64,000 nucleotides of DNA from Tethya wilhelma (GCA_964030475.1 CAXIPT010000006.1:4112376-4176375), one strand, 5' to 3'; positions 37,801-48,127 are shown, numbered from the stretch's first letter. Notes: generated by a model from the sequence alone, not told the origin. Numbers and translations are program-made.

Positions 37801-40800
37801 AATTACATAACCTTCATAAAACGGTAGCTGGTGGTTAGCAAGAGGAGAAACCAAGCTCAGTTCACCTGAGAAAGAATCAAGAACAAACTCTTTTACATTA
37901 TTGTAAGGCATATGAAGTGAATAGTAGGCTGGCTTTGACAACGTTTCTACTTCTTTGGCTTGAAATTGAAAGAGGACACCATGGAAACCACTGGTGATAG
38001 TGTGCAAGTAGCTTTCGTTCGAGAATTTGAATCTGTGCTCATTTTGGTCCACAACATATATCTCGACATGAAGTGGGGTAGGGGTTACAAGTCCTCCTGA
38101 ATCTTTGGCGAGTACAGCCAAGGAGTAGGCATTTTGTGTTTCATAGTCTATACTGAAAGAATTGGTAATAAAGTAGGAGTCCAATGAGCCATCATAACTT
38201 ATGGAGAAGCTGCAATTTTGGTCCGATTCAAAGTAGTATGTTATGACATCTCCATAGCCTCCAATATCCAAGTCATCGGCTTGAATGTGGAGTTTCACCA
38301 AACCTGGTGGTAGATTTTCTGGGATCTCAAATTTCAGCTCAGTTTCAAGAAATGCTGGAGGATTATCATTCAAGTTATTGATTGCAATGTTGAAGTGGTA
38401 GAGTAATACAAGTTGATTGTCTTTGTGACAAGTCAATGATATGTTCACATTCTGGACTGCTTCGTGATCGAGTTCTTGGATCAGTTTCAAACACATAGAC
38501 TGTTCATCAAACTTGAAATACTCAACGAGTCTTCCATGAAGAATCTCACACGTAGAGAGGTAAGTTTCTTTCAGACACACCAAAGGTTCTTCAGGAATGC
38601 TATTCTCGTCAATACTGAGACTGATTCTTTGCTGATCGATTTTACTCAATGACATTGACTCTTCTCTCACTCTCACTAACACTAACGCTTCTGATTTCAA
38701 TCCTACAGAGTCCTGAGCTGACACTACCAACTCATAGTCACCACTATCCTCGCTCGTCAATGCATGACTGAGATATAATGATTGAGTCACTTGCTCAATA
38801 GCAAAGATCCCATCACCACTGGGTGGTAAAACAGATGCAATGCTGATCGTATACCAGTCGTGTTGGTCGGCATCAGAAACGTTAAACTGGACTACTTTTG
38901 TTCCTCTGAGGCTATCGTAGGGGAGAGCTGCTACATAGAAAGTCTCACTAAAGACGGGTGGTTCATCTATTACATCATCGCACAAGATAGTTACATGCAA
39001 GACAAGTGACCAGTCAAAGTGTTGCTTCATCCTGACGTCTATGTGCAAGGTATGAGACATTTTTGTTTCATAATCGAGTGAAGATTTTCTTAGGAATAAT
39101 TGTCCAGAGTGTGCATCAATTCCGAAAGTTTCTTTATCAGTGGAGATCAGTAAGAAATGTAACAGTGGTTGACTGTTGTTTGTAAAAAGATTGGCTAAAG
39201 GAAATCCAATCGATTGCCCAGCCAACAGCACCTCAGTAACATGAAATGTAATTGTATGGTTGTCTAACGAATCATACTCACTGAATGCTGGTGTAGCAGG
39301 AGGGTGACTATCAGGTGTCCCTGTGATCATAAATGAATAATTTGTACAATGCTTTTGACAATGAAAACAATGGTCTATAGCCTTGTTTTGGCACATCCAA
39401 AGCAGTTACAATTTGTACATTATACACAAGAACGGAAGTATAACGTGTGTGTAAACGGTCTGGATACACCAAACTAGTTTTCAGACTTTTCCATTGTGAA
39501 TATTTTCTTTATAAAATAACTTAAGGAGGGAGCTATAGAGAGAGAAGATGCTAGGACAAGGCTATAGCCTATAGCATAGTTATGAAGGACTCAACACAAC
39601 AGGCAAGCTTAGGAATTGTTATATCATGTTATAAAGCTTTCTATAGCCATAAACAAGGACAAGGCAAAAAAAAGAAGCTATGAGGGTAAAGTTAGTAACA
39701 TCAATTCATGCATATATACATCCGGAGCTTTCAAATGATATCTTAATAACACAATCATACCTTGAACATATCCACAAGTAGACTCATTTAACTGTCCACA
39801 GCTTCCATAAATCACAACCTTTGACATTGACATTGGCTTCTGCTGACTAAACAGAAAGAGTGGCAAGAAACCTTCACCGTAATTCACACCCATTTCGGCT
39901 ACACTACCAGTACTATTGTATGTCTCTATCACCATGAGATTTTGGCTAAAGATATTCTTGGCAATTTCTAATCTAGCACATTCAATGCTCAATGCAAGGG
40001 CATTTTTATCGAAATGGTTGGCATAAACTTGTGTCTCTGTCGATGAAATGACTTGTAAAGCCACTGAAGAGGATTCGAATGTGTTGCTTTGAATGGTAGA
40101 GTGTGTGCTGTTTTCAATCAAGAGTCCGAGTTTGGCATCTGAAACAATGTTATTGATAAAAAGAAGACTGTTGCAGTTTTTGAAGTGAACGAGAGGAGCT
40201 GATGATTGTGAAATGTGGTGAGATTTCTGGGTGCAGATAAACCTGCAATTTTGGATCGATACAGAGAAAGAGTCATGAATTGTCATCTGTGATTGCGAAG
40301 AATTGAGTGAGTAAAAAGAGAAACCGTCTATTGTTACATTGGGTGAAGAAATGATTATGTGACCGAGTAAAATTGTCCGACTTGCTCCAGAAGCAGAAAG
40401 AAATTTCATTGGCTTAGTAATATGAATGATTTCAGAGTAATGTCCTTCATCGATAAGCAATACACTCCCAGCTGGAATACTATCTACAGCTTCTTGAATG
40501 GATCGGAAATCCCTTCCTTTTCCAACGGTGAATGCCTTTGAAGACTTAAACTGAGGCAAACACTTCCATTCTTGAGATTTCTGTGTTCGATACATCAGTT
40601 CCAAGTTCCAAGACACTTGAGAGAATAGTGATGTGAAAAGACGAGGAGATTTTTGTACTACTTTCAAGTCCAAAGTTCCACACGATGAATTTAACTCTGT
40701 ATTAGATGAAATTGGTACTATAGTTCTTCCCACAGCTTGCATAGAAATTGAGCATACATCCTTGACACTTTGGATCTGCAAAGGTTAAGAGAAGAGGGTC

Positions 40801-41339
40801 AATTCAAGCATGGTTTATCAACTTCATGCACTCTTACTCCAATTTTAAGTTGATATTCTTGTTCAGTATCAACAGGGTCACTTTCAATCCACAGTTCATC
40901 ATTTTCTACTGTAACTCCATGGATACAGACTAGAGTTGAACTATCAGGAACACTATCAACAGCTACTTCAAATCCAGGACACAGTTTGAAATCCTGTAGC
41001 ATGCAAAATGATATTGAATGTAGTGAAATATGATCAGACTGAGTGTATACTTACCATGCAATTCTCTTCAAAAGGCCAACTGAATTGCACCATTCCCTGC
41101 TCATCAGCAACCAATTCTCTTTTCATGGAGCTTGAATCAGATATGCTACTTTCAAGAAGAGATTGAAGAATGTAGCTCTGTTTAGGTATCAGTCCTGACA
41201 ATTTGCTGCTTGTATCACGGCAGAGATTTTTCTTTTCCAAACAATGAGCTTGTGGTTGAATAGCTGCATGGATGATAAATGACTGCTTTAAGTGCGCGCC
41301 ACTATAAAAATATCCGCGTGATGGTGAGATCGTGAGCAA
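7819..41339 (-). CDS. Giant atypical cadherin: beta-helix, about 89 EC repeats, two LamG-like domains, one membrane helix
   Basis: Minus-strand exons: 41055-41339 (5' end unresolved), 40838-40993, 39761-40775, and one 31,502-bp exon 7819-39320. Phases 0, 0 and 1 join exactly. About 10,985 residues result. The N-terminal exons give a Cys-containing segment of unclear fold, then a pectin-lyase-like parallel beta-helix. Next come about 89 tandem EC repeats (PEN motif, A.D.D, L-D-Y/F-E, D-x-N-D/E-x-x-P calcium motifs), then two LamG-like domains each followed by a beta-rich segment, a basic RKRR site (8002-8013), a membrane helix near 7837-7908 and a tail of five residues (KLARY). There is no catenin-binding tail, EGF or laminin EGF module, so it is not a classical, Fat, CELSR or Dachsous cadherin. 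A cell-surface or shed adhesive role is inferred. No in-frame ATG precedes exon 1 and no signal peptide was found, so a 5' exon is missing. Confidence 0.9.
7822..8013 (-). other. Furin-type site, membrane helix and minimal tail of the giant cadherin
   Basis: RKRR|D is encoded at 8002-8013, fits the R-x-K/R-R furin consensus, and lies about 30 residues before a single hydrophobic segment. Only five residues follow the helix. Cleavage here would release nearly the whole ectodomain. Whether it is cut is an inference. Confidence 0.7.
8755..10300 (-). other. Tandem LamG-like (concanavalin-type) domains of the giant cadherin
   Basis: LamG-like domain 1 is encoded at about 9825-10300 (motifs FSFHTWIK, GAWHHLLVFVD, AFVDG, LYVGT). 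LamG-like domain 2 is encoded at about 8755-9230 (FSLLFWIQY, DWMHVAVVLED, VCVNGIAC, AYIGAVPG). Each ends with paired cysteines and is followed by a beta-rich stretch with an L-x-x-V-x-Y-x-N core (about 9600-9780 and 8580-8650). Cadherin repeats followed by a LamG-like domain and such a segment recall calsyntenins, but that comparison is from memory and tentative. Confidence 0.7.
10640..16746 (-). repeat. Cadherin super-repeat block 4 (EC71-EC89)
   Basis: This is the last, most C-terminal copy of the 21-EC higher-order repeat, with about 19 EC repeats. It departs from the regular pattern. The P-x-N-A-L-L subtype occurs twice, at about 15700 and 14110, five EC repeats apart. Long-insert ECs occur at EC71, 76, 81 and 85. 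This points to an internal five-EC duplication plus loss of other ECs. Confidence 0.65.
16747..23465 (-). repeat. Cadherin super-repeat block 3 (EC50-EC70), about 6.72 kb
   Basis: 21 EC repeats. Long-insert ECs are at EC50, 55 and 63. The PNNALL subtype is at about 22413-22433 (EC53) and the Cys-Pro subtype at about 20842 (EC58). The block ends with an EC of the AFDG...PVNDN type (EC70). Block edges are arbitrary because any phase of a tandem repeat could be chosen. Confidence 0.75.
23466..30216 (-). repeat. Cadherin super-repeat block 2 (EC29-EC49), about 6.75 kb
   Basis: 21 EC repeats with the same ordered markers: long-insert ECs at EC29, 34 and 42, PNNALL subtype at about 29150-29172 (EC32), Cys-Pro subtype at 27577 (EC37), and a closing AFDG...PVNEH EC (EC49). 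Confidence 0.75.
30217..36957 (-). repeat. Cadherin super-repeat block 1 (EC8-EC28), about 6.74 kb
   Basis: 21 EC repeats. Long-insert ECs are at EC8, 13 and 21. The P-x-N subtype (PENVLV) is at about 35925 (EC11), the Cys-Pro subtype at 34387 (EC16), and the block closes with an AFDG...PVNEH EC (EC28). Seven more divergent ECs (EC1-7, about 37000-39320) precede it. Confidence 0.75.
37051..37071 (-). other. Basic cleavage-like site and disordered linker after EC7
   Basis: The codons give RSRITRR followed by a Ser/Asn/Gln-rich stretch of roughly 40 residues that interrupts the regular EC register. R-x-x-R matches a minimal proprotein-convertase site. Together with the C-terminal RKRR this suggests the precursor could be cut at both ends of the EC array. 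Confidence 0.45.
39761..40775 (-). other. Beta-helix exon of the giant cadherin gene
   Basis: This 1,015-bp exon encodes about 338 residues. After an N-terminal beta-rich part, the segment starting DFRSIQEAVDSIPAG and continuing with repeated short strands (NVTIDGFSF, SVSIQNCRF, NSLLFINNIV, HSTIQSNTF) is typical of pectin-lyase-like right-handed parallel beta-helices. The donor CAAG|GTATGA at 39757-39761 is in phase 1 and fits the acceptor TGATCACAG| before 39320, so it reads straight into the EC array. The intron between them (39321-39760) shows no other coding signal. Confidence 0.75.
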
Positions 41340-41448
41340 TTGCGCATGCGCATCCTTTTCTTGTGGGTTTTGTTAATTTCCTGTTGGATCCTGCGTGGAA
41401 TTTATAAGAGCAGAAACGATAGTTAGCTTTGCAAATCTCAAAGCAGAG
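41300..41448. promoter_or_regulatory. Shared promoter region between the giant cadherin and the nucleotidyltransferase-Kunitz gene
   Basis: The plus strand carries CTATAAAAATA at about 41303-41313, placed to direct initiation near 41335-41340 for the plus-strand gene (ATG at 41449). TGCGCATGCGCA at 41341-41352 is a perfect NRF1-type palindrome. The two genes run in opposite directions from here. Confidence 0.55.
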
Positions 41449-43237
41449 ATGTCCAAGTTTCTAATTCTGTGCACTGTGATAAGCGTTCTCCTCGTTACAG
41501 CTGATGCTGTGCGTATGAAGATTCCGCTACCTCGAGACGATCAATTTCACCGCGAGTATCAAGCACATCGCATGAAACGCCAAGCTCTGACCTCCTGCGA
41601 TGATTTTGTCGAGCTTAGTAGAGAAAATGTTACTTTGGTTGGCCGCCTAAACGAATTGAACGACCGAGTAAGATTCTACCGATCACAGCATGCCAGAGAA
41701 AACCTGGAATTTCTTGAGACAAGAGTTGTCCCAGGTCTTGGAGGTCAAACTGTAAGAGATGTAATGGACGCTTTGCAAGCGGGAGAGTGCTACACGTTCT
41801 TCATTGGAGGTGGCGTCCGTGACCAGTTCCTGGGACGAACACCAAGGGACGTTGACATTGAAATAGACTGTGAATTGCAAGAGATCATTGACATCTGCAT
41901 TCGAACGTGGGGCCAACACAACTGCCGCAACTCACCAGGCTCCATTGTCGGTCACATTGGCAACTCCTCCATTCCTGGACCAGGACAGGGAGAGGATGAC
42001 ATCGACTATGCTCCAACCATCGCAGTGTTTTATGTCCCTCTCTCTTCTCTTGAGTACACAGTAAATATGATGGCCTACGACACGAACGGGAATGACTTCA
42101 TAGCGGATATCGCAGGGACTGGACGAATTGATGTGTGCAACAGGCATGTTAGGATCCCATCCGATGATGATTCTGTGGAGAGCTGGGATGCATGGAGGAT
42201 TGATTCCGATGGTGACACAGATTTCAAACTACTCTATCGTGCTTGGAAACTGCGTGAGAAGAGCTTTGAGTTTTTTAATGAAGCCACACAAGATTACATT
42301 GTTCGTTTTGCACAAGAAGGTATCGAAAAAGAGCCTGCTAAATTCTACGATTTCTACTGCGATGAAGTGTTTGACAGTGACTATGACAAAGAGGAAAATG
42401 CATGCTTGGTGGCTGAGGAAACGTGCGAAGGTGGCTTTGAAAACAAATTTGACTATGATCGAGCTTATGCTGAGGATTTTAGTGACTTCTGGACTGACAC
42501 AATAGAATCAAATTTGCCATCCAATGAACCATGTGGTAAGTATTATGATATAGATGATTACAAACATTAGCATGCAATTATATACATTCTTCTATACTGC
42601 ACATGCATCACTGGTTTTTTTGTCTTTTTTAAAATTATTTTGTTTTTTGTTTTTCAGATTTGTGTCAACTTCCTTCGGATACTGGTCCCTGTCGTGCTGC
42701 AATTCCTCGCTATTTCTTCAATTCGGCCAAAGGAACATGTGATTCATTCACATACGGGGGGTGCGACGGAAACCTGAACAACTTCGAATCACTGGACGAT
42801 TGTCAACGTTCGTGCAATCCAAATGGTGAGCAAATCGAAGTTAAAAATCATTTGATATTAATCCATGCATTATATGCTTGTGATGATAATACCATGCAGG
42901 CTGTCCTCCATACTGCACTGCTGAATACTGTAGTGCACGATCTACAAGAAGGGCCCTCTGTACAGTGTAAGTATATGTAGAAAGAAACACTGGAAGAGAT
43001 TTTACGGTATAAACTTTTATTTACAGCCCAAGCAAGGACGACAAATGTGGCACTGATTGCCGTGTGACATTCTGCCATGCTTGCTACTACTCTGAGGATG
43101 ACAGAAGCAACCCAGACTGTCAGGCCTGCACACACAACCCCCAGACCAGCGTGAAGTGCTTCAGGAGATGGGCTGTGTGTACTCGACGTGCAAACCATGC
43201 TGCGTATGGAAATGTGAGGCTTAAACCAGATAAATGA
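41449..43237 (+). CDS. Secreted nucleotidyltransferase-like protein with a Kunitz domain (4 exons, 510 aa)
   Basis: Exons 41449-42535, 42658-42825, 42900-42966, 43027-43237, all GT-AG, phases 1, 1, 2; stop TGA at 43235-43237. Residues 1-20 are a clear signal peptide, followed by a furin-type RMKR site at 41-44. Residues about 110-280 resemble the head domain of class II CCA-adding enzymes and poly(A) polymerases: GGGVRDQFLGRTPRDVDIEID at 120-140 contains the G-G-x-V-R-D signature and the metal-binding D-x-D (D134, D136). Residues about 365-415 are a complete six-Cys Kunitz domain (GPCRA, FTYGGC) with Arg at the P1 position, as in trypsin-type inhibitors. A Cys-rich tail of about 95 residues follows. 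That enzyme fold is normally intracellular, so its use here may be non-catalytic or act on extracellular substrates. The start was chosen because it is the first in-frame ATG and begins the signal peptide. Confidence 0.85.
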
Positions 43238-43576
43238 CACATTTGTATGCTATGTATAATATAATACTCTATATTATTTTATTGCTTCTTAAGCCAAGGA
43301 AAAGAGAGCGAATCCAAGAGAATTTCAAGTGCTATGAGCATCCTTGCCAATGACTTTTGTGACAATTACATAATTATGTAGGTTATAGCTTATAATATTA
43401 ACAGCCTAAGATGCAGATTGAACACTCATGCATGCTGTTAAGTTGCATGTTGAACAGATATAAGTGCATTGACTATAATTATATAACATTGGTTTCTACA
43501 TTCCCATGAGAAACATATTTCCTTCACAGATACCTACCTTTTGTCACCTTCTCACATATAAGTAGTGTTTCCAAGG
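43238..43576. other. Intergenic region between convergent genes
   Basis: About 340 bp of AT-rich sequence between the stop of the plus-strand nucleotidyltransferase-Kunitz gene and the stop of the minus-strand Ig-like gene. No coding signal or clear AATAAA was seen on either strand. Confidence 0.6.
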
Positions 43577-46500
43577 TTACTTGGGAAAGACCCTCTTCAA
43601 GGTTAACAATCTATACACATCACAAAAAAGTCGGCCATTGGATTCTTCATTGTGAATTGTAGGAATGTAATTAAGCCATACCAAATCTACTGATAGGGAA
43701 AGGGTTCCATCTGGTCCAGAAACCACCCACAGGTTAATTAAATTCTGGGATGGAATCTAGGAAGAGAAAAAAAGAGAGTGCAAATAAGCATCACCTAGTC
43801 AAAAATCACAATGAAATTCACAAAAGTGTGCTACTACCACCAGTAAAGTGTCGCTAAAAAGTACCTACTTTGTTTTTTAACAGACCAAAATTTAACTAAA
43901 TGTAGTATGAGCTTCAAATCAATATTATACACTGTACCTGCTCAGGCACAATTAACATAACATGATGATTAGTGCTTGCGTGCTTAGATCTAATAGTTCT
44001 TGAATATTGAGTACTATTATAGCGGTAAATTTGAACTATCTTAATTTTATTAGCAGTTCAATCCTTGCACATTACAATTATTGGCTATAATGTGAGATAC
44101 CGTATAGCAGGGAAATTTAACTTTTGTGGTTTTTGTGGACCACACAATCCATCCAGGAAAGTTTTCCCCTGTAACATAATATATGTATGGGCTTGCACGG
44201 CTCATCCAAAAAAGTTAAAATGCAAAAATGTTTGACTAGAGACATCAATGAAAGTTTGACACCATGAAACTTTCCCGCTATACGGTTCGCATATAAAACT
44301 TATTTGGTGACTTAAGAATAGTTTACCATTTTGCCGATACAATGCAATAGGAAGCAAGACAGCAATAATTGCAGCCATAATAGAAACAAAAATAATAGCA
44401 ACTAATAACATACCTCTACGATCAACAGCTCTTCCTCATTTACAGAAATCACTATTGTAACAGCCTACAATGTACAAACACAAAAGAGAGAGTTGAAATT
44501 CATGAGAAAAAAATCTTGAGATCTAGCTGGGATTCAAACCCAGGTCTTTCAGACTCTGGTCATATGCTCTTACCATTGAGCTCCTAGAGCTCATAGGCAT
44601 GCTTGCATGCATATATCATAGATGCAGGAATAGCGGACCACAGGAGCCTGCCCCCTCCGCTCCTCCACAACCAGCTAAATTGTGTCAGTGCAGTTTGTCA
44701 ACTTTTTTTAGCAACTTTTAAAAGAAGTATATAGCTGCCCCCTCAACCAAAATTTTATTCCTACACCTATGATAAATATACCTGAGAAGAGTTGGTAGCA
44801 AATTTGAGAGACAGCTTGTGAGGTTGTGAGGGCTTCAGACCATCAATGGTTTGGGACCAACTTTCTCCCTGTCTCACGCCAAGATAAGGTCTGTCATGGC
44901 TTCTTCTTGAAGGAGGAACGAGAAATAGTTCTTCTACTGGAAGTTCTCTGTCTCTGGTTACAATAATCTCATGCTACAGAGATAGAAATAGAGGCATATC
45001 AAAGCATGCATATATACTTGATCAGTATATTTCAATACCTTTGTGTTTGAATAGACAGAGCATGTCAGAGGATCTTGGCCTAAGAGAAAGAAGGAGAGAG
45101 TTATAAAGACAGTTCTCTTGGTTTCGTGCAAACCCATTACCATAATTATAGCACAAAATTTTGGCTGATTTTAATATTGGCGGATTCATTCGGTAGTATT
45201 GGTAAGGAGTGCCAATATATAATCCGTGAAACAGTAATTTCTGCATAGCACATGGGAATACGTGTATTGCTGCGTGCACTACTGCCAAAATAAAACCCGT
45301 CAATCATGGATTTTTTTGACAACCTTCCAAATTTTATTCCCGCCAATATTTTATGCTACATGGTATACCCAAAATGTATCAATCCTTGCACTCACTGTGC
45401 ATGTGTTGAGTTGATTTTGACTGTAAGCATATGTCCTCTAAAAGCCCAGCACAGCAGGTGTGTGGTATGGTATCAGATTCTGTCAGCTGAGGTACAGAAG
45501 AATGTTGAAGGCATTTGGCGTTCTCTGAAAGCATATATGTGTGTGTATGGTAAAGATGGCCTTAATCAAATACCACAAGTCAACTCTATATACAGATCTC
45601 ACAAATGAAGGTAGTGACCTTTTACCAACTTTTTTCAAGAGGATCTATATTAGAGACTTCTAGAACTGAGGGAGGCTCCACTATTATGCTACAGCTAATT
45701 CAATAATGTATGAAGTATGTTAAAATTAAGAAACAAGAAAAAATATTCTAATTACATGACATTATAATGGAAAGACAAACACATCAAGGGAAACAGGCCA
45801 CTTCAAGGAGGCCCACAGTCTGCCTTCAGTGGACACCAAACACAACACCGCAAGCTTTAATATCAGCAGACGCACAATGAGTTCAAAAAACCAGCCAGGA
45901 AAACCACAGGGATTTAATACTCGAAGCTCTGTGCATATATAGCACCTCTCACTGTACAAACACACTAGCTGACAGTGGCCACAATTGTTTGTTTTTACCG
46001 AACAATAAGAGTGGGTGTGTTGTCATAGGCAACAGCTGGGTAGTATGTAATGTGGCCATGCTGGTAGTGCAATACACTATATACTCATACTGCATTATGT
46101 ATACTGGTGTATCAATTGGTGCATGATAGAACAGCTGGCTTGCCAGTGGTCAAATAAAGCTTGTATTTTTGCACAATATTACTATGTATTAGATCTCAGT
46201 GAGAAGAATAAGAACACCTAAAACCAATCTGCATGGTGACTAGCCAGCTCTGAAAAGATAACAATCTATGTCCATCTCATCCACCAGTTTGGTTTGCTCA
46301 GTAGCCGTCATGTTTAAGTTTAATGTAATCTGTCTCTTTATTTTATTTTCGAAAGAAAATATACGTGAGAAAGGAACCTGGGAATGAGGCTATGGTGACT
46401 AGCTCTGGAAAGTTAACAATTTATTCCCATCTTATCCGCAAATTTGGTTTGCTCAAAAGAACTAACCTTTCACGACGGTCACCCTGAGCACCAGGGATGA

Positions 46501-48127
46501 AGTGGACACCACTCTCCCGTGGCCGCTGGAAGTCACGGTACAGTTGAACTCTTGGGGAGAGTCATTAGGGTGTGGGTGTGGGCTGTCTGTATCCACGGTA
46601 ACGGTGTCCAATCCCATAGGAAAATGTTTGTTGTTCTGAAAAGAAAGAATGGAATTCATAAAAATAAATTCAACTCGTTTTTCCATAAATATCGTAAAAG
46701 CGACTTTAAGTGAGTTCCTCGATGATTGATGAAAAGGAATCCAATCAGTATGAGAAAGCAACGATCGTATTATACAGCAATAGTGCAATTCCTATGGGGG
46801 TTGGCAAAAAGTCGATCTCCCATGGGATAAGCACAATAAAATGAAATCATTGACCAGAAAAACATAGTTTGTTTCACTGCCATATGGAGTACATGTAAAC
46901 TCATTGCCACAGTGTAAAGTATAGTGAGCAATAGCAGCTGCTGATAAACTAGTGGTATGCAGTACAACTGAGGGTCTTAGCAATGAGATTTCGTACCTGT
47001 GACTTCATCCATTGCACTCCTCTCACGGAAACCAGTCCAGTATGTCTCTCTACAGCGACACACTGCAGTGCTAAACCAGTATAAGAGCCCGGGTCCCACA
47101 CTGGACGAATGCACGGGGACTTTTTAGAGAGGGTGGTCACATCAATGATGCCATCCGGTGCATCAAACTCAGGCTCCAAAGTTTCTAGATCTGTGTACTG
47201 GAACCCATCTACTGAATATTCACGAAGAAAATACCTGCAGATTTTTAAAAGAATGGTACAAAATATTTCTTGCAATAAAGGAACACAAGTTGTTTCTTTT
47301 ACCAACTAGACAGCTGGGCGATTAAACCCACCATTAGTTCCAGGAATTGTAGCTTAATCAAAATCAATTTAATTCTATTGTTGTGAGGGGGCTTGGTGGG
47401 CAAAGCCATTACCCAAACTAACTAACCAAACACCAAAATAGCACCTGAGGTTACAGCTAGCAAAATTTGCACAACAATCAACACTTTGGATCTGTTTGAA
47501 GATTTCGAACCTTCTGGTCTAGAGGCCAGAAGAGGAGGAATGGGCCTAGATAAGATATGCCTATAGCCTTGGGATATTTACTATGATAGTGTGTGCAACC
47601 AAACAGCAGGGCTCAGTTGCATAATACATTGAATGGAGTGATGACAGGGCTAATCTGCAGCTGCTAACTGGAAGCTGTGAGGCACAAATGGACAATCTGT
47701 GCTGACCTGAGGCATTAGCACCAATTCACAAATACTAGGACTTCACTAAACACATGAATAAGAGCCACCAATTAACAGATTCACCATACAGCCCCTCACA
47801 CAGATTCATGGACCACATAATTTGCCTACAAAATGAACGGTTTATCATCCCTTGGGTAAGCCTAAGTACTATTTCTTCAAATACCAATGGTGCAAACCAT
47901 TATTCAACATACCATCGATTTTCACTGGCAATGATGTCTCTCTGCTGTGCACCACCAAATTCCCTTGCAGCAGAAGCTCCAGCCTGAAACAAATCGCACC
48001 ATGCTATGTTGTATTCAGCAGAGAAGTCCACTGGGAGTCCACCTTCTCCACCAGCCAAGATGCTGAAGACTACCAGAAGGAGAAGCAAAAAGACTGTCCA
48101 CAGCTCCTCCATTCTGTGACTCCCCAT
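43577..48127 (-). CDS. Predicted secreted protein with an Ig-like domain (7 exons, about 357 aa), family not recognised
   Basis: Minus-strand exons: 47913-48127, 46997-47234, 46467-46635, 45039-45079, 44782-44973, 44414-44464, 43577-43744; GT-AG throughout with phases 2, 0, 1, 0, 0, 0 and a clean stop. The first exon has a Leu-rich signal peptide (ATG at 48127 or 48112). Exons 2-3 encode an Ig-like fold: Cys (LALQCVAVE), Trp (VQWMKS) about 15 residues later, and a second Cys (EFNCTVTSSGHG). The rest (PYLGVRQGESWSQTIDGLKP, KLSLKF, VTIVISVNEEELLIVE, NLWVVSGPDGTLSLSVD) looks beta-rich with no membrane helix, so the product is likely secreted. The final exon is supported by phase and splice sites only, not similarity. 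The gene shares a divergent promoter region with PC4. Confidence 0.6.
44097..44286. mobile_element. MITE-like element, ACCGTATAGCGGGAAA family, copy 1
   Basis: About 190 bp bounded by inverted repeats: ATACCGTATAGCAGGGAAA on the left and TTTCCCGCTATACGGT on the right. It has no coding capacity and lies in the last intron of the Ig-like gene. The ends match two elements at 62370-62818. Confidence 0.75.
44520..44592 (-). pseudogene. tRNA-like relic
   Basis: Minus strand shows an A-box-like GAGCTCAATGG, a D stem (GCTC/GAGC), a perfect T stem-loop with GTTTGAATCC as B box, and a downstream T run. The acceptor stem has one mismatch and the anticodon arm does not pair, so this is probably a decayed tRNA gene or tRNA-derived SINE. 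It lies in an intron of the Ig-like gene. Confidence 0.45.
46234..46455. repeat. Diverged direct repeat in an intron of the Ig-like gene
   Basis: Copies at about 46234-46300 and 46392-46455 share GGTGACTAGC, AACAAT, CATCT and TTTGGTTTGCTCA in the same order and spacing. The second ends 12 bp before exon 3 of the Ig-like gene (exon ends at 46467) and so covers its donor side. No function is suggested. Confidence 0.6.

Noticed and set aside
7819..39320. Possibility that the giant cadherin is a hedgling, Fat, Dachsous or CELSR orthologue
   Set aside because: No Hedge domain, EGF or laminin EGF modules, GPS or seven-helix region, or cytoplasmic tail is present.
42848..43240. Minus-strand frame with hydrophobic stretches antisense to exons 3-4 of the nucleotidyltransferase-Kunitz gene
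   Set aside because: Considered as a missing signal-peptide exon of the giant cadherin, but it is the complement of a Cys-rich coding exon and lacks a suitable donor.
44202..44411. Hydrophobic segment (about 25 residues, near 44340-44411) as a membrane helix of the Ig-like protein
   Set aside because: It is out of frame with the preceding exon, with a stop between them, and no splice site restores the frame; skipping it gives a clean phase 0 join to the final exon.
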